A stretch of DNA of 38,512 bases from an uncultured Merdimonas sp. (GTDB lineage Bacteria > Bacillota > Clostridia > Lachnospirales > Lachnospiraceae): NCBI GenBank assembly GCA_944383645.1, contig CALWQJ010000006.1, positions 1 through 38,512 of the forward strand, in the 5' to 3' direction. Every line of letters starts with the position of its first letter. Position 1 is the first letter of the stretch. The notes beneath the pieces are model-generated. The model was not told where the DNA came from. It worked only from the letters and a program-made list of their open reading frames with translations, and did not search any database. Shown here piece by piece: positions 15,091 to 24,206 of this stretch. The translations under genes and the position numbers were made by a program.

Positions 15091-17724
15091 TCAGACATGC
15101 TCCTCCAGATACCGTTCGAATTCCTCCATCGTCATCAGGATCTCTCTGGGCTTCGTCCCGGCCTCTTCGCCTACGACTCCCGCCTCTGCCAGCTGATCCA
15201 TGATGCGGGCGGCACGGTTAAAGCCTACCTTGAACCAGCGCTGAAGCATGCCGATAGAAGCCTTATCCTTCTCGATGATGAATTTCCCGGCCTCCGCGAA
15301 CAGGGCGTCCCTTTCCGGGCCGTCCGCTTTCGCATGGTTGTCCGGCGTCTCAGTCTGTACGGCGCTGATATGCTCCTCCACCTCAGAACTGTAGTCTGCG
15401 CCGCTGTTGTTTTCCTTCAGGAAATCTACCACGGCGCCCACCTCCTCGTCCGAAACAAAGGCGCCCTGCACCCGGACCGGTTTGGGATAGCCGTACGGAT
15501 AGAACAGCATATCGCCCTTTCCCAGCAGCTTTTCCGCTCCGTTCATGTCGAGAATCGTCCTGGAATCCACGCCGGAGGATACCGCGAAGGCGATTCTGGA
15601 GGGCATGTTCGCCTTGATGAGGCCCGTAATGACATTGACAGAGGGCCTCTGGGTCGCGATCACCAGATGGATGCCCGCCGCCCGGGCCAGCTGGGCCAGA
15701 CGGCAGATGGCGTCCTCTACTTCACCTGGCGCTACCATCATCAAATCCGCCAGCTCGTCTACCACGATCACAATCTGCGCCAGCTTCTCCGGAGCCGCTT
15801 CCTGCCCTTCTCCGGTCATACCGGCAATCTTTTCATTATATCCCTGCAGGTTCCGCACATTGTGATCCGCAAAAAGCTTGTAACGGTGCGTCATCTCCGC
15901 CACCGCCCAGTTCAGCGCTCCCGCCGCCTTCTTGGGATCCGTCACCACTGGGATCAGCAGATGGGGAATTCCATTGTACACGCTCAGCTCCACCACCTTG
16001 GGGTCAATCATAATCAGCTTGACCTCGTCCGGCGAAGCCTTGTAGAGGAGGCTCATAATCAGCGTATTGATGCAGACAGATTTACCAGATCCAGTCGCTC
16101 CCGCAATCAGCAGATGGGGCATCTTCGCAATGTCCGTCACCACAATCTTTCCGGCGATATCCTTACCCACCGCAAAGGCCAGCTTCGATTTATGATTTTT
16201 AAATTCCTGGGAGGATACCAGCTCCCGGAAGGGGACAATGGCGTTCTCCGCGTTGGGAACCTCGATGCCCACGGCCGCCTTTCCCGGAATCGGCGCCTCG
16301 ATCCGGACGTCTGACACAGCAAGATTCAGCTTGATATCATCCGCCAGGGATACAATCTTACTGACCTTTACGCCCTGATCGGGCTGAAGCTCATAGCGCG
16401 TGACCGCCGGGCCCTGGCTTACGTCCGTCACGGTCACCCCCACGCCGAAATCCCGGAGAATCTGCTGCAGATGCAGGGCTGTCTCGTGAAGGATTCTGTC
16501 TGCGTCCCGGTTTTCCTTGTGCTTCACATGGTTAAGAAGGCGCACCGGCGGATATATGTATGCCCTCCTGCGGGGCGGCTGAAAAGCGGGACGGCTCTGT
16601 CCGTCTTCCCGGACTGCTCCGCCGCCGGCCTGCGGCGGCACAGACGCCGCGTTTTCTTCTTTTTGTGCCGCCAAAGGAAGTTCTGGGTCTGTCTTCTGCG
16701 GGGGCTGCGGCGCTTCTGCGGAAATATCCATATCCCGGACTGCCGCCTTATCTATCCGGATCTGCTCCTGCTTTTCCGCTTCTTCCGGCTCTGCCGCTTC
16801 CTGGCAAACGCTCCGCTCTCTGTGGATGGGAATCCGGAACATCTCATCCAGATCCTGCAGCTCCGGTCCGCCTCCGCCCTCCAGCGTAATCTCCCGCATC
16901 TCGTCGGTGCCGGAATCCTTTTTCATGGTAGTTTCCTCCAGCGCCACTCCGGAAACCTTATGCTCTGTCCGGAGCCGTTTCGGCTCTTCTGGCTCCTGTT
17001 CCGCCCTGCGTTCTTCCTTCCGCGCCTGCTCCTGCTCCCAGGCTGCCTTTTCTTCCATAGCCTTCTGACGGGCCGCCCTGCGTTCCTCCGCCTGAATACG
17101 GTGGCGTCTCGCATCCTCGCGGGCCGTATCGTAGACCTTCCGGCTCCCCTTCTTTACCCCGCTGATAAAGGAACGCTCCGTGATCACCACCGCGCAGATG
17201 ATCAGCAGCACCAGAACAATAATCCAGGCTCCGGCTGTTCCAAAGGCCCCCTTAAGCGCCTTACAGATCATGCCGCCGAAAAAGCCGCCGCCCCTCTTAT
17301 GTTCCGCGGAAAAGGTGTAGAAGGCCGCTGCCGTCCCCGCGCCGTCCTTTTCGCCTCCGAACAGCTGAAACAGAGCGCAGCAAAGAAAGCCCGCGGCAAT
17401 CATGGCCCCTCCCTTTACAGCCGCAATGGTATTATCCTTATTGGAAATAGAAAAGGCGGCCACAAAAAACAGGCCTATGGGCAGCACATAGGCAAACAGG
17501 CCAAACAATCCAAATAATACGCCGCTCACCGCGTCGCCCGCCGCTCCTCCGACGCCAAAAGCGCTCAAAAGCAGCAGCACCGATAGCGCAAAGAGAAGGA
17601 GTATCTTAATCTCGTCGCGGATAAACGCGTTCTCTTCTTTTCTTTTCGCGGCCGTCTTCCTGGACGAAGCCGCCGTCTTCTTCCGTGTCGTCGTCCGGCG
17701 CCTGCCGGATGTGCCAGATGCCAT
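15091..17724 (-). CDS. FtsK/SpoIIIE family DNA translocase
   Basis: 877 aa. A membrane-anchored hexameric ATPase that pumps chromosomal DNA through the division or sporulation septum. A basic N-terminus, four or five membrane segments (about residues 35-190), a charged coiled/linker region to about 370, then the motor: beginning around [10 protein letters not shown], Walker A GATGSGKS near residue 540, Walker [14 protein letters not shown] near residue 650. The C-terminal winged-helix gamma domain ([38 protein letters not shown]) recognises polar DNA motifs. The ATG at 17724 has GGGAGG about 11 bases upstream. The upstream tepA gene matches the Bacillus tepA/spoIIIE neighbourhood, which favours a SpoIIIE role, but one translocase may serve both functions. 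Confidence 0.92.
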   Translation of the reverse strand: MASGTSGRRRTTTRKKTAASSRKTAAKRKEENAFIRDEIKILLLFALSVLLLLSAFGVGGAAGDAVSGVLFGLFGLFAYVLPIGLFFVAAFSISNKDNTIAAVKGGAMIAAGFLCCALFQLFGGEKDGAGTAAAFYTFSAEHKRGGGFFGGMICKALKGAFGTAGAWIIVLVLLIICAVVITERSFISGVKKGSRKVYDTAREDARRHRIQAEERRAARQKAMEEKAAWEQEQARKEERRAEQEPEEPKRLRTEHKVSGVALEETTMKKDSGTDEMREITLEGGGGPELQDLDEMFRIPIHRERSVCQEAAEPEEAEKQEQIRIDKAAVRDMDISAEAPQPPQKTDPELPLAAQKEENAASVPPQAGGGAVREDGQSRPAFQPPRRRAYIYPPVRLLNHVKHKENRDADRILHETALHLQQILRDFGVGVTVTDVSQGPAVTRYELQPDQGVKVSKIVSLADDIKLNLAVSDVRIEAPIPGKAAVGIEVPNAENAIVPFRELVSSQEFKNHKSKLAFAVGKDIAGKIVVTDIAKMPHLLIAGATGSGKSVCINTLIMSLLYKASPDEVKLIMIDPKVVELSVYNGIPHLLIPVVTDPKKAAGALNWAVAEMTHRYKLFADHNVRNLQGYNEKIAGMTGEGQEAAPEKLAQIVIVVDELADLMMVAPGEVEDAICRLAQLARAAGIHLVIATQRPSVNVITGLIKANMPSRIAFAVSSGVDSRTILDMNGAEKLLGKGDMLFYPYGYPKPVRVQGAFVSDEEVGAVVDFLKENNSGADYSSEVEEHISAVQTETPDNHAKADGPERDALFAEAGKFIIEKDKASIGMLQRWFKVGFNRAARIMDQLAEAGVVGEEAGTKPREILMTMEEFERYLEEHV

Positions 17725-17780
17725 CTTTTTATCGTCCTCCCACTGCACAGTTTCTATTCTTCATTCGCATAATTCGGTTT

Positions 17781-17809
17781 ATTATAGCATTTTTTTTCTT
17801 CATTTACAA
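17781..17809 (-). promoter_or_regulatory. sigma-A-type promoter for ftsK
   Basis: On the minus strand TTGTAA (17809-17804), 17-bp spacer, TATAAT (17786-17781). The -35 and spacer overlap the last codons and stop of tepA. Confidence 0.7.
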
Positions 17810-18519
17810 GAACCTGCGTTCTCCATCCGGATCAGCTCCCGCAGCTTCGCGAAAGCCTCCCGGATGCCGCCTATCCCGTCGATGAGCCCTTCGTCCACAG
17901 CCTGGCGGCCCACCAGCACAGAGCCTACATCCTTGGTCAGCTCCCCGGTCTCCAGCATCAGCTTCATCAGCCTTTCCTCGGATATCCGGCTGTGCGAGAC
18001 GATGAACCCGGAAATCCGGTCCTGGATCTTCTGAAAATAATCGAAGGTCTGGGCGACCCCGATAATCAGGCCGTTCATGCGGACCGGATGAATCATCATG
18101 GTGCCTGTAGGCACAATCAGCGAATAATCCGCGGACACCGCCAGAGGCACGCCGATGGAATGGCTTCCGCCCAGGACCAGGGAAACCGTCGGCTTACTCA
18201 AAGAAGCGATCATCTCCGCAATGGCCAGGCCCGACTCCACATCGCCGCCCACCGTATTAATCAGCACCAGCAGTCCCTGGATGCTGCGGCTGTCCTCCAG
18301 CGCCGCAAGCTGCGGAATCACGTGCTCATATTTGGTGGTCTTGGAGTTTGAGGGAAGGCATTCATGTCCCTCGATCTCGCCGATGATATTCAGGAGATGA
18401 ATGCGCGCCTCTCCGTCGTCCAGCGTGAGCTGGCCGTAATCCTCCACCTGGCGGTCCCGCTCCTTCTGCCATTCGTCCTGCTGTTCCCTTTGCTCTTGCT
18501 CTTCTTGTCTCTTTTCCAT
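17800..18519 (-). CDS. tepA: ClpP-fold serine protease, TepA-like
   Basis: 239 aa. The ClpP/crotonase-fold core carries the serine in LVLGGSHSIGVPLA and the histidine in TGTMMIHPVRMNG, with INTVGGDVESGLAIAEMI as the oxyanion strand region. Bacillus TepA (YmfB) is linked to protein translocation and sporulation and lies near spoIIIE, as here. An N-terminal, highly charged helix (residues 1-30; many E, Q, R) precedes the domain. The ATG at 18519 follows a T-rich stretch; the only ribosome-site candidate (GGAAAGG, 14 bases upstream) lies in the 3' arm of the terminator hairpin at 18527-18575. No later Met gives a complete domain. Confidence 0.85.
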   Translation of the reverse strand: MEKRQEEQEQREQQDEWQKERDRQVEDYGQLTLDDGEARIHLLNIIGEIEGHECLPSNSKTTKYEHVIPQLAALEDSRSIQGLLVLINTVGGDVESGLAIAEMIASLSKPTVSLVLGGSHSIGVPLAVSADYSLIVPTGTMMIHPVRMNGLIIGVAQTFDYFQKIQDRISGFIVSHSRISEERLMKLMLETGELTKDVGSVLVGRQAVDEGLIDGIGGIREAFAKLRELIRMENAGSCK

Positions 18520-18575
18520 AAAAAATACCCTGACCTTTCCACACCGTTTTCTTTAGTATGTGAAAAGATCAGGGT
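18520..18575 (-). terminator. intrinsic terminator of the yebC-metY operon, abutting the tepA start
   Basis: On the minus strand a 17-bp stem (18575-18559 with 18543-18527; two G-U pairs, otherwise perfect) with a 15-base loop is followed by A and T6 (18525-18520), which runs straight into the tepA ATG. Confidence 0.85.
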
Positions 18576-18590
18576 CCTTATACCTGTCTG

Positions 18591-19862
18591 CTATGCCTGG
18601 CGCAGCGCCTGCTCCAGATCCTCGATGATGTCCTGGGGATTCTCGATTCCCACCGAAAGACGGATCATGCCCGGCGTCACGCCTGCCTCCAGAAGCTGCT
18701 CGTCCGTCATCTGCCGATGCGTGTGGCTGGCCGGATGCAGAACGCAGGTGCGGGCGTCTGCCACGTGGGTCACGATAGCCGCCAGCTTCAGGCTGTCCAT
18801 GAAGCGGACCGCCGCTTCCCTTCCGCCCTTGAGGCCAAAGGAAATCACGCCGCAGGTGCCGTTCGGCATATATTTCTGCGCCAGCTCATAATAGGGATCG
18901 TCCTTCAATCCGGCAAAATTCACGAAGTCCACCTTCTCGTGGGCGTGCAGGAACTCTGCCACGGCCTTCGCGTTGCTGCAGTGCTTCTCCACCCGGAGCG
19001 GCAGGGTCTCAAGGCCCACGTTCAGCAGGAAAGAATTCATGGGAGAGGGAACGCTTCCCAGATCCCGCATCAGCTGGGAGGTCGCCTTTGTGATATAGGC
19101 CAGCTTGCCGAAGCGCTCCGTATATATGATGCCGTGATAGGTCGGGTCCGGCGTAGTCAGCCCCGGGAACTTCTCCTTATGGGCATCCCAGTCGAAATTG
19201 CCGCTGTCCACGATACAGCCGCCCACCGCCATGGCGTGGCCGTCCATGTATTTGGTGGTGGAATGGGTCACGATATCCGCCCCCCACTCAAACGGCCGGC
19301 AGTTGATCGGGGTCGCGAAGGTATTGTCCACAATCAGCGGACACTCATGCTTATGGGCCAGCCTTGCGAATTTCTCGATGTCCAGCACCACCAGAGCGGG
19401 ATTCGCGATGGTCTCGCCCACTACCGCCTTGGTATTCGGGCGGAAGGCCTTCTCAATCTCTGCCTCCGGAGCGTCCGGATCCACAAAGGTGCAGTCGATT
19501 CCCATCTTCTTGAGAGTCGCGGCGTACAGGTTGAAGGTGCCTCCGTACACCTTGGCGGAGCAGACAATGTGATCGCCCGCCTCGCACAGGTTTACGACGG
19601 CATAAAAATTCGCCGCCTGTCCGGAGGATGTCAGCATGGCCGCCACGCCGCCCTCCAGCTCCGCGATCTTCGCCGCTACGCAGTCGTTGGTGGGATTCTG
19701 GAGACGGGTGTAAAAATATCCGTTTTCCTCCAGGTCGAACAGCTTTCCCATATGCTCTGACGTGTCATATTTAAAGGTTGTGCTCTGGTAAATAGGGAGC
19801 ACTCTGGCCTCGCCGTTGCCCGGCTTCCAGCCCCCCTGTACGCAGATGGTATCCAGTCTCAT
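18591..19862 (-). CDS. metY: O-acetylhomoserine sulfhydrylase (aminocarboxypropyltransferase)
   Basis: 423 aa, typical for MetY and longer than cystathionine gamma-synthases. The PLP enzyme makes homocysteine from O-acetylhomoserine and sulfide, or methionine from methanethiol. The start MRLDTICVQGGWKPGNGEARVLPIYQSTTFKYD, the PLP lysine in THSTTKYMDGH near residue 205, and the YTRLQNPTND and SSGQAANF substrate/PLP loops fit. The ATG overlaps the stop of the upstream CFI-box gene by four bases (ATGA), implying coupled translation. It is the last gene of yebC-CFI-metY, with a strong terminator after it. No SAM or T-box leader was seen upstream of the operon. Confidence 0.93.
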   Translation of the reverse strand: MRLDTICVQGGWKPGNGEARVLPIYQSTTFKYDTSEHMGKLFDLEENGYFYTRLQNPTNDCVAAKIAELEGGVAAMLTSSGQAANFYAVVNLCEAGDHIVCSAKVYGGTFNLYAATLKKMGIDCTFVDPDAPEAEIEKAFRPNTKAVVGETIANPALVVLDIEKFARLAHKHECPLIVDNTFATPINCRPFEWGADIVTHSTTKYMDGHAMAVGGCIVDSGNFDWDAHKEKFPGLTTPDPTYHGIIYTERFGKLAYITKATSQLMRDLGSVPSPMNSFLLNVGLETLPLRVEKHCSNAKAVAEFLHAHEKVDFVNFAGLKDDPYYELAQKYMPNGTCGVISFGLKGGREAAVRFMDSLKLAAIVTHVADARTCVLHPASHTHRQMTDEQLLEAGVTPGMIRLSVGIENPQDIIEDLEQALRQA

Positions 19863-20647
19863 GCCATGTACCTCTCTTTCAGCTCATAGACCATGTCCAT
19901 GTATTTCTCACGGCAGGCTTCCTTCTCTCCCGCCTCAATCAGATGCACACAGCCGGAAAGCCAGGAATCCCAGATCCCCCCATAGATCTCCTCTGCATTG
20001 TCCTGCCGGTTGATGCGGTTCACAATCGTCGGAGCGATATTGTAGTATTCCTTCACCAGAGCCTGTCCATCCTCCGTGGAAAGCAGATAGCCGTCCCGGT
20101 AGGAACGCAGAAGCTCCAGCTCGTAGCAGTCGTCCGCCTTGCCCTGGCTCTCGCAGACCGCCGTGGTGATATAGCAAAGCTTCTTATGAAAGCCGTTCTC
20201 TATCTTTTCATAGCTGGCCTTTCCCACAGAGGTCCGGAACGCCTTGTTCCATTTCTTGATGATCAGATCCGTCACCGGCTCCACGGAATCCCCCTTCGTC
20301 TCCAGGAAGGCTGGAAACACAAAGACAGCCAGCAGCATATTGTAGTTAATCTGCTGCTCGCTCTTCTTTCCCTTTTTCGGGATCGCGTCAATCTCTGCCT
20401 GAGCCGCTGACACCAGGTGATCCGCCAGCTTCTCTGCCCACAGCTTGGGATTCTCCTCCTGCTGATAGATGGCTTCAATCGCGTTCAGCGTCTCCATATG
20501 ACGGCGCAGATAAGCCTGGAAGGCTTCCGGATACACATTCTTCTTAAAGGAGCTCATGGGATTTCCTTCCCGGAGCAGCATATCCTCTATCCCCTGCATG
20601 GCGCGGTTGTAGGTCTCCCCATAAGTCACGATATCCATCTTCTCCAT
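19859..20647 (-). CDS. CFI-box C-terminal domain protein, function unknown
   Basis: 262 aa. The only recognised element is the motif KLCYITTAVCESQGKADDCYELELLRSYRDGYL at about residues 155-187, the CFI-box type segment found at the end of many otherwise unrelated proteins; a C-terminal helical tail follows. The N-terminal 150 residues are helical and show no family I recognise. No signal peptide or membrane segment is visible. ATG at 20647 has GGAGG 7 bases upstream; the gene starts 11 bases after yebC and overlaps metY by 4 bases. Both neighbours are cytoplasmic housekeeping genes and do not reveal its job. Confidence 0.7.
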   Translation of the reverse strand: MEKMDIVTYGETYNRAMQGIEDMLLREGNPMSSFKKNVYPEAFQAYLRRHMETLNAIEAIYQQEENPKLWAEKLADHLVSAAQAEIDAIPKKGKKSEQQINYNMLLAVFVFPAFLETKGDSVEPVTDLIIKKWNKAFRTSVGKASYEKIENGFHKKLCYITTAVCESQGKADDCYELELLRSYRDGYLLSTEDGQALVKEYYNIAPTIVNRINRQDNAEEIYGGIWDSWLSGCVHLIEAGEKEACREKYMDMVYELKERYMA

Positions 20648-20658
20648 ATGTCTGCCTC

Positions 20659-21387
20659 CTACTCGTCCCAGTTGTGGTACACATTCTGGACATCGTCGTC
20701 CTCGTCCAGGAGATCCAGCGTCCTTTGCAGATTTTTCACCGCGTCCTCGTCTGTCAGCGTCACATAGGTCTGCGGGATCATGGTGACCTCTGCCTGGGCC
20801 ATGGGAATCCCCTTCTCCTCCAGAGCCTGGCGCACCTCTCCCAGAGAGTCGGGATCCGTCAGGATCTCAAAGCTGTCCTCCTCCTCGGAGAAATCCTCAG
20901 CGCCGGCGTCCAGAGCCAGCATCATCAGATCATCCGGGTCCATATCGCACTCCTCACGGTCCACGATAATCTGTCCCTTCCGGTCAAACATATAGGATAC
21001 GCAGCCCTGGGTTCCCACAGAGCCGTTCCCCTTCGTAAACGCGCTTCTCACATTGGCCGCGGTACGGTTCTTGTTGTCCGTCAGCGCGTCCACGATAATC
21101 GCGATTCCGTTCGGCCCGTAGCCTTCATAGGAAACATACTCGTAATTCACCGCGTTCGCGTTGCCGGCCGCCTTCTTGATGCCGCGCTCGATGGTATCGT
21201 TGGGCATGTTATTGGCCTTCGCCTTGGCAATCACATCGCGGAGCTTGCTGTTATTATTCGGATCCGGACCGCCCTCCTTTACGGCTACGGCGATCTCACG
21301 TCCGATGATCGTAAAAATCTTTCCCTTTGCTGCGTCGTTCTTCTCTTTTTTATGCTTTATGTTCGCAAACTTTGAATGTCCTGACAT
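20659..21387 (-). CDS. YebC/PmpR family protein
   Basis: 242 aa, full length for the family. The start [40 protein letters not shown] and the segment RGIKKAAGN...[31 protein letters not shown] are diagnostic. Members are DNA-binding regulators or, in recent work, translation factors acting on stalled proline-rich sequences; which applies here cannot be decided. ATG at 21387 with GGAG 7 bases upstream and a promoter at 21475-21503. First gene of the yebC-CFI-metY operon. Confidence 0.93.
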   Translation of the reverse strand: MSGHSKFANIKHKKEKNDAAKGKIFTIIGREIAVAVKEGGPDPNNNSKLRDVIAKAKANNMPNDTIERGIKKAAGNANAVNYEYVSYEGYGPNGIAIIVDALTDNKNRTAANVRSAFTKGNGSVGTQGCVSYMFDRKGQIIVDREECDMDPDDLMMLALDAGAEDFSEEEDSFEILTDPDSLGEVRQALEEKGIPMAQAEVTMIPQTYVTLTDEDAVKNLQRTLDLLDEDDDVQNVYHNWDE

Positions 21388-21474
21388 AAAAACACTCCTA
21401 TTCTTTTCGTACTTTTCTTCTCCGCCCCGTGAAGCGCGCAGGCCGCACGCCTCTCCCGGCAGACTTTCTCATCT

Positions 21475-21503
21475 ATTCTAGCACTACTTTTTTTGAAAGG
21501 CAA
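21475..21503 (-). promoter_or_regulatory. sigma-A-type promoter for yebC-metY
   Basis: On the minus strand TTGCCT (21503-21498), 17-bp spacer, TAGAAT (21480-21475). The leader is about 85 nt. Confidence 0.65.
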
Positions 21504-21509
21504 GCCCCA

Positions 21510-21857
21510 TTATGTACCCAGCTCCAGGCTTACCCTCAGGGCCTCGTCCACCCGGGCCAGGATGCCCGGCTCCAGGTGGCAGACCTTATCCCGCAGCCGC
21601 TGCTTGTCGATGGTGCGCAGCTGCTCCAGCAGAATCACCGAATCCTTCACAATCTGGCACTGCCGGGCGGAAAGCTCCACATGGGTGGGAAGCTTCGCCT
21701 TATTCATTTTGGAAGTAATGGCCGCCACGATGACCGTCGGGCTGTGGCGGTTGCCCGTATCGTTCTGTATCACAAGCACCGGACGGACGCCGCCCTGCTC
21801 GGAACCGACCACCGGACGCAGATCCGCGTAGTAGATGTCTCCCCGCCTGATTATCAA
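21510..21857 (-). CDS. MazF/EndoA-type endoribonuclease toxin, no antitoxin visible
   Basis: 115 aa, the length of Bacillus EndoA (NdoA). These dimeric RNases cut mRNA at short sequence motifs. The protein [32 protein letters not shown], with a conserved Arg in GGVRP and the Thr-Ser pair in [21 protein letters not shown], aligns closely with EndoA from its first residue. That places the start at TTG 21857, because an in-frame stop lies three codons upstream. The ribosome site is poor (AAAGG only 2 bases away, GGAG farther up). It lies 151 bases after alr, as EndoA does in Bacillus, but no MazE/ribbon-helix-helix gene occurs in the gap. Confidence 0.88.
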   Translation of the reverse strand: MIIRRGDIYYADLRPVVGSEQGGVRPVLVIQNDTGNRHSPTVIVAAITSKMNKAKLPTHVELSARQCQIVKDSVILLEQLRTIDKQRLRDKVCHLEPGILARVDEALRVSLELGT

Positions 21858-22008
21858 AGCCTTTCACACTCCGATCCTGAAAATCCTCCGGCTGGTTCTC
21901 CAGCCATATCTGAAGTATTTCCAAAATCTTCACCCGTATACAGGCCCGCCGCTTATTCCCAAAGGCAGCGGCCCGAAAAGCCGGCAGGGCAAATCCCCGG
22001 CCGCCCCC

Positions 22009-23190
22009 TTACATCGGCCGCGTCGTCCAGACGTCCTCCGCAGTCTCCACCGCGCGTCCGTGCCGCAGGTAGATCCGCGGCACTCTGCCGGAGATATCGC
22101 AGGCAAACTCATAATTAAAGCGGCCGGAAAGCTCCGCCAGCTCATCCATGGACAGGAATTCCCCGCCGTCCCTGCCAAACAGAGTGGCTTCCATTCCCGG
22201 CTCCGCCTCCGGAATCTCCGTCACATCCACCATGAACTGATCCATACAGACCCTGCCCCGGATCGGAGCCCGCTTTCCCGCGATCAGCACGCAGCCCTTA
22301 TCCGACAGGCTCCTGGGATAGCCGTCCCCATAGCCTACCGGAATGGTGGCGATACGCCGCGCCTCCGGCGCCGTGTAGATTCCTCCATAGCTTATCTGCG
22401 TCCCCGCCGGCACCTCCTTTATATGCACAATATGGCTCTTAAGCTCCATGGCAGGGCGCAGGGCCACACGTTCCTTCTTCACTTCCCCGGAAGGATACAG
22501 CCCATACAGCGCGATACCCGCCCGCGCCAGATTAAGGCCGGTCTCTGGCATATCAATGATCGCAGCGCTGTTGGCGCAGTGGCAGATGGGGAACTCGATC
22601 CCCTCCCTGGCGCAGGCGTCCCGAAAGCTTAGAAACCGCGCGAACTGTCTGTCCGCGTACCTCTTATCCGCCTCATCCGCCCGGGCAAAATGGGTAAACA
22701 GTCCTTCCAGCGCAAGGCCCGGAAGCTTGTGAATCTCACAGATTTCTCTCAGGCTTTCCTCCGTATCCGCAAAGCCGATACGGCTCATGCCTGTATCCAG
22801 CTTGATATGGACCGGCACCGTCTTCTTCTGCCGGACCGCTTCCCGGGAAAGCTCCCGCGCCATATCCATACGGAACACCGTCGGGCGGATCTCCTGCTCC
22901 ACCAGCTGTTCGTACGCGTCCGGAAACACATAGCCCAGCACCAGCACAGGTTTTCGGATCCCATAGCTTCGCAGAGCCAGCGCCTCTTCAATCGTCGCCG
23001 CCGCGAACCCCCAGACAGCATCCTTCGACTCCAACAGCCGGGCGATGGGCACCGCCCCGTGGCCGTAGCCGTTCGCCTTCACCACTGCCGCCATTTTCGT
23101 GCCGGCCGGAAGGCCTGCCCTCATGGCTTCAAAATTTTCCTCTATGGCGTCCAGATCGATTAAGGCCGCCACACGCTGATACTTCTTCAT
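22009..23190 (-). CDS. alr: alanine racemase
   Basis: 393 aa from the ATG at 23190, chosen because AGGAG lies 9 bases upstream; an ATG at 23229 has no ribosome site and lies beside a likely -10 (TATACT). The PLP enzyme supplies D-Ala for peptidoglycan. The N-terminal TIM barrel has the Schiff-base lysine in VVKANGYGHGAV, and the C-terminal beta domain has the catalytic tyrosine region SYGGIYTAPE plus the conserved RGRVCMDQFMVDVT. Residue count and domain order are normal. It lies between rex and mazF. A small GC hairpin with TTTT after the stop may partly terminate transcription before mazF. Confidence 0.95.
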   Translation of the reverse strand: MKKYQRVAALIDLDAIEENFEAMRAGLPAGTKMAAVVKANGYGHGAVPIARLLESKDAVWGFAAATIEEALALRSYGIRKPVLVLGYVFPDAYEQLVEQEIRPTVFRMDMARELSREAVRQKKTVPVHIKLDTGMSRIGFADTEESLREICEIHKLPGLALEGLFTHFARADEADKRYADRQFARFLSFRDACAREGIEFPICHCANSAAIIDMPETGLNLARAGIALYGLYPSGEVKKERVALRPAMELKSHIVHIKEVPAGTQISYGGIYTAPEARRIATIPVGYGDGYPRSLSDKGCVLIAGKRAPIRGRVCMDQFMVDVTEIPEAEPGMEATLFGRDGGEFLSMDELAELSGRFNYEFACDISGRVPRIYLRHGRAVETAEDVWTTRPM

Positions 23191-23317
23191 TCTTTCAAGC
23201 TCCTGCCTATAGTATATGTCGTTTTGCATAAAAAGAAAGAGGCTGCTGCGGATCCCTTCGGAGATAAAACCGGGGCCAGGACTCGCGGCAGTCCCTCAAA
23301 CTTCAGAAACATAAAAA

Positions 23318-23986
23318 TCACTCCGGACGCGGGTGCTCCTTCTCGTACCGGGTAATATTGTAGGAAAGCTGCATCAGGCTCTCGGACAGGTGTACGTTCT
23401 CCACCAGCACGTCCGGCGGCACCTGGAGATCAATATGGGCGAAATTCCAGATCGCCTTGATCCCATACTTCACCAGCAGCTCCGTCATCTCCTCTGCCTT
23501 CGATTTCGGCAGGGTCAGCGCCGCGATCTGAATATTCTCATCGCGGATGAAGCTTTCCAGATCCTCCAGCATATGAATCTGGATCCCCCGGACGCTTAAG
23601 CCCTTCAGAACCGGATTCACGTCGAAAATCCCTTTGATATAGAAGCCTCTCTTCTCAAAATCCACGTAGTTGGCCAGGGCCTGTCCCAGGTTGCCCCCTC
23701 CTACGATGATCATGTTGTGTCTCTTGTCCAGTCCGAGGATCTTGCCAATCTCTTCATACAGATACTTCACATTATAGCCGTATCCCTGCTGGCCGAAGCC
23801 TCCGAAATTGTTCAGATCCTGGCGGATCTGGGAGGCCGTGACGCTCATTCTGGTGCTCAGCTCTCCCGAGGAAATCCGCTCCACGCCGCTCTCCATCAGC
23901 TCGCCCAGGTACCGGTAATACCGCGGGAGCCGCTTGATGACAGCCTTCGAGATTTCTCTTTCTTCCGTATGACGTTCGTCTTTCAT
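23318..23986 (-). CDS. rex: redox-sensing transcriptional repressor Rex
   Basis: 222 aa from the ATG at 23986 (AAGGG 8 bases upstream; a GTG three codons earlier is also in frame). Rex senses the NADH/NAD+ ratio and represses fermentation and respiration genes when NADH is low. The winged helix (ISKAVIKRLPRYYRYLGELMESG..RISSGELSTRMSVTASQIRQDLNNFGGFGQQGYGY) is the canonical Rex DNA-binding domain; the Rossmann domain carries NMIIVGGGNLGQALANY, and a C-terminal swapped helix follows. A promoter is at 24026-24055, with a possible Rex operator at 24062-24079. It is divergent from the ABC-F gene, as in Bacillus. Confidence 0.95.
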   Translation of the reverse strand: MKDERHTEEREISKAVIKRLPRYYRYLGELMESGVERISSGELSTRMSVTASQIRQDLNNFGGFGQQGYGYNVKYLYEEIGKILGLDKRHNMIIVGGGNLGQALANYVDFEKRGFYIKGIFDVNPVLKGLSVRGIQIHMLEDLESFIRDENIQIAALTLPKSKAEEMTELLVKYGIKAIWNFAHIDLQVPPDVLVENVHLSESLMQLSYNITRYEKEHPRPE

Positions 23987-24025
23987 TGCACACACCCTTC
24001 AGTCAGCGTATTAAAAGCTGTCTTT

Positions 24026-24055
24026 ATTATAAGCGATGGAAGAAAATATTGTCAA
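24026..24055 (-). promoter_or_regulatory. sigma-A-type promoter for rex
   Basis: On the minus strand perfect TTGACA (24055-24050), 18-bp spacer, perfect TATAAT (24031-24026). Confidence 0.85.
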
Positions 24056-24061
24056 CCAAGT

Positions 24062-24079
24062 TTGCAGAATTCTTCACAA
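24062..24079. promoter_or_regulatory. possible Rex operator
   Basis: TTGCAGAATTCTTCACAA; on the minus strand it matches the Rex site TTGTTAA-N4-TTAACAA at 10 of 14 defined positions, keeping both outer TTG/CAA triplets. It lies just upstream of the rex -35 and 10 bases from the ABC-F -35. Confidence 0.4.
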
Positions 24080-24088
24080 AGAATTGTC

Positions 24089-24117
24089 TTGTTTCCCGGT
24101 GTCTTTTTCGCTATAAT
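24089..24117 (+). promoter_or_regulatory. sigma-A-type promoter for the ABC-F gene
   Basis: TTGTTT (24089-24094), 17-bp spacer, TATAAT (24112-24117). The leader is about 85 nt and holds a TCCGG-GAA-CCGGA hairpin and a seven-codon reading frame (24178-24201). Confidence 0.7.
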
Positions 24118-24206
24118 AGGTTCTGCCGGCCTGACTCCTGCCTGGAAGGGCAGCGTCCGGGAACCGGATTAAAAAACATGGATTCAACAATACAGAGGTA
24201 AGCTTT

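Noticed and set aside
14569..16314. 581-codon plus-strand frame over ftsK and the zinc-ribbon gene
   Set aside because: It crosses two real minus-strand genes and reads as Arg/His/Leu-rich sequence without motifs.
18155..18400. Plus-strand small frames over tepA
   Set aside because: Shadows of the conserved ClpP-fold gene.
21700..21933. 77-codon frame overlapping the mazF start as a possible antitoxin
   Set aside because: Most of it lies inside mazF in another frame, and it has no ribbon-helix-helix pattern. It is kept only as a possible translation-tuning frame.
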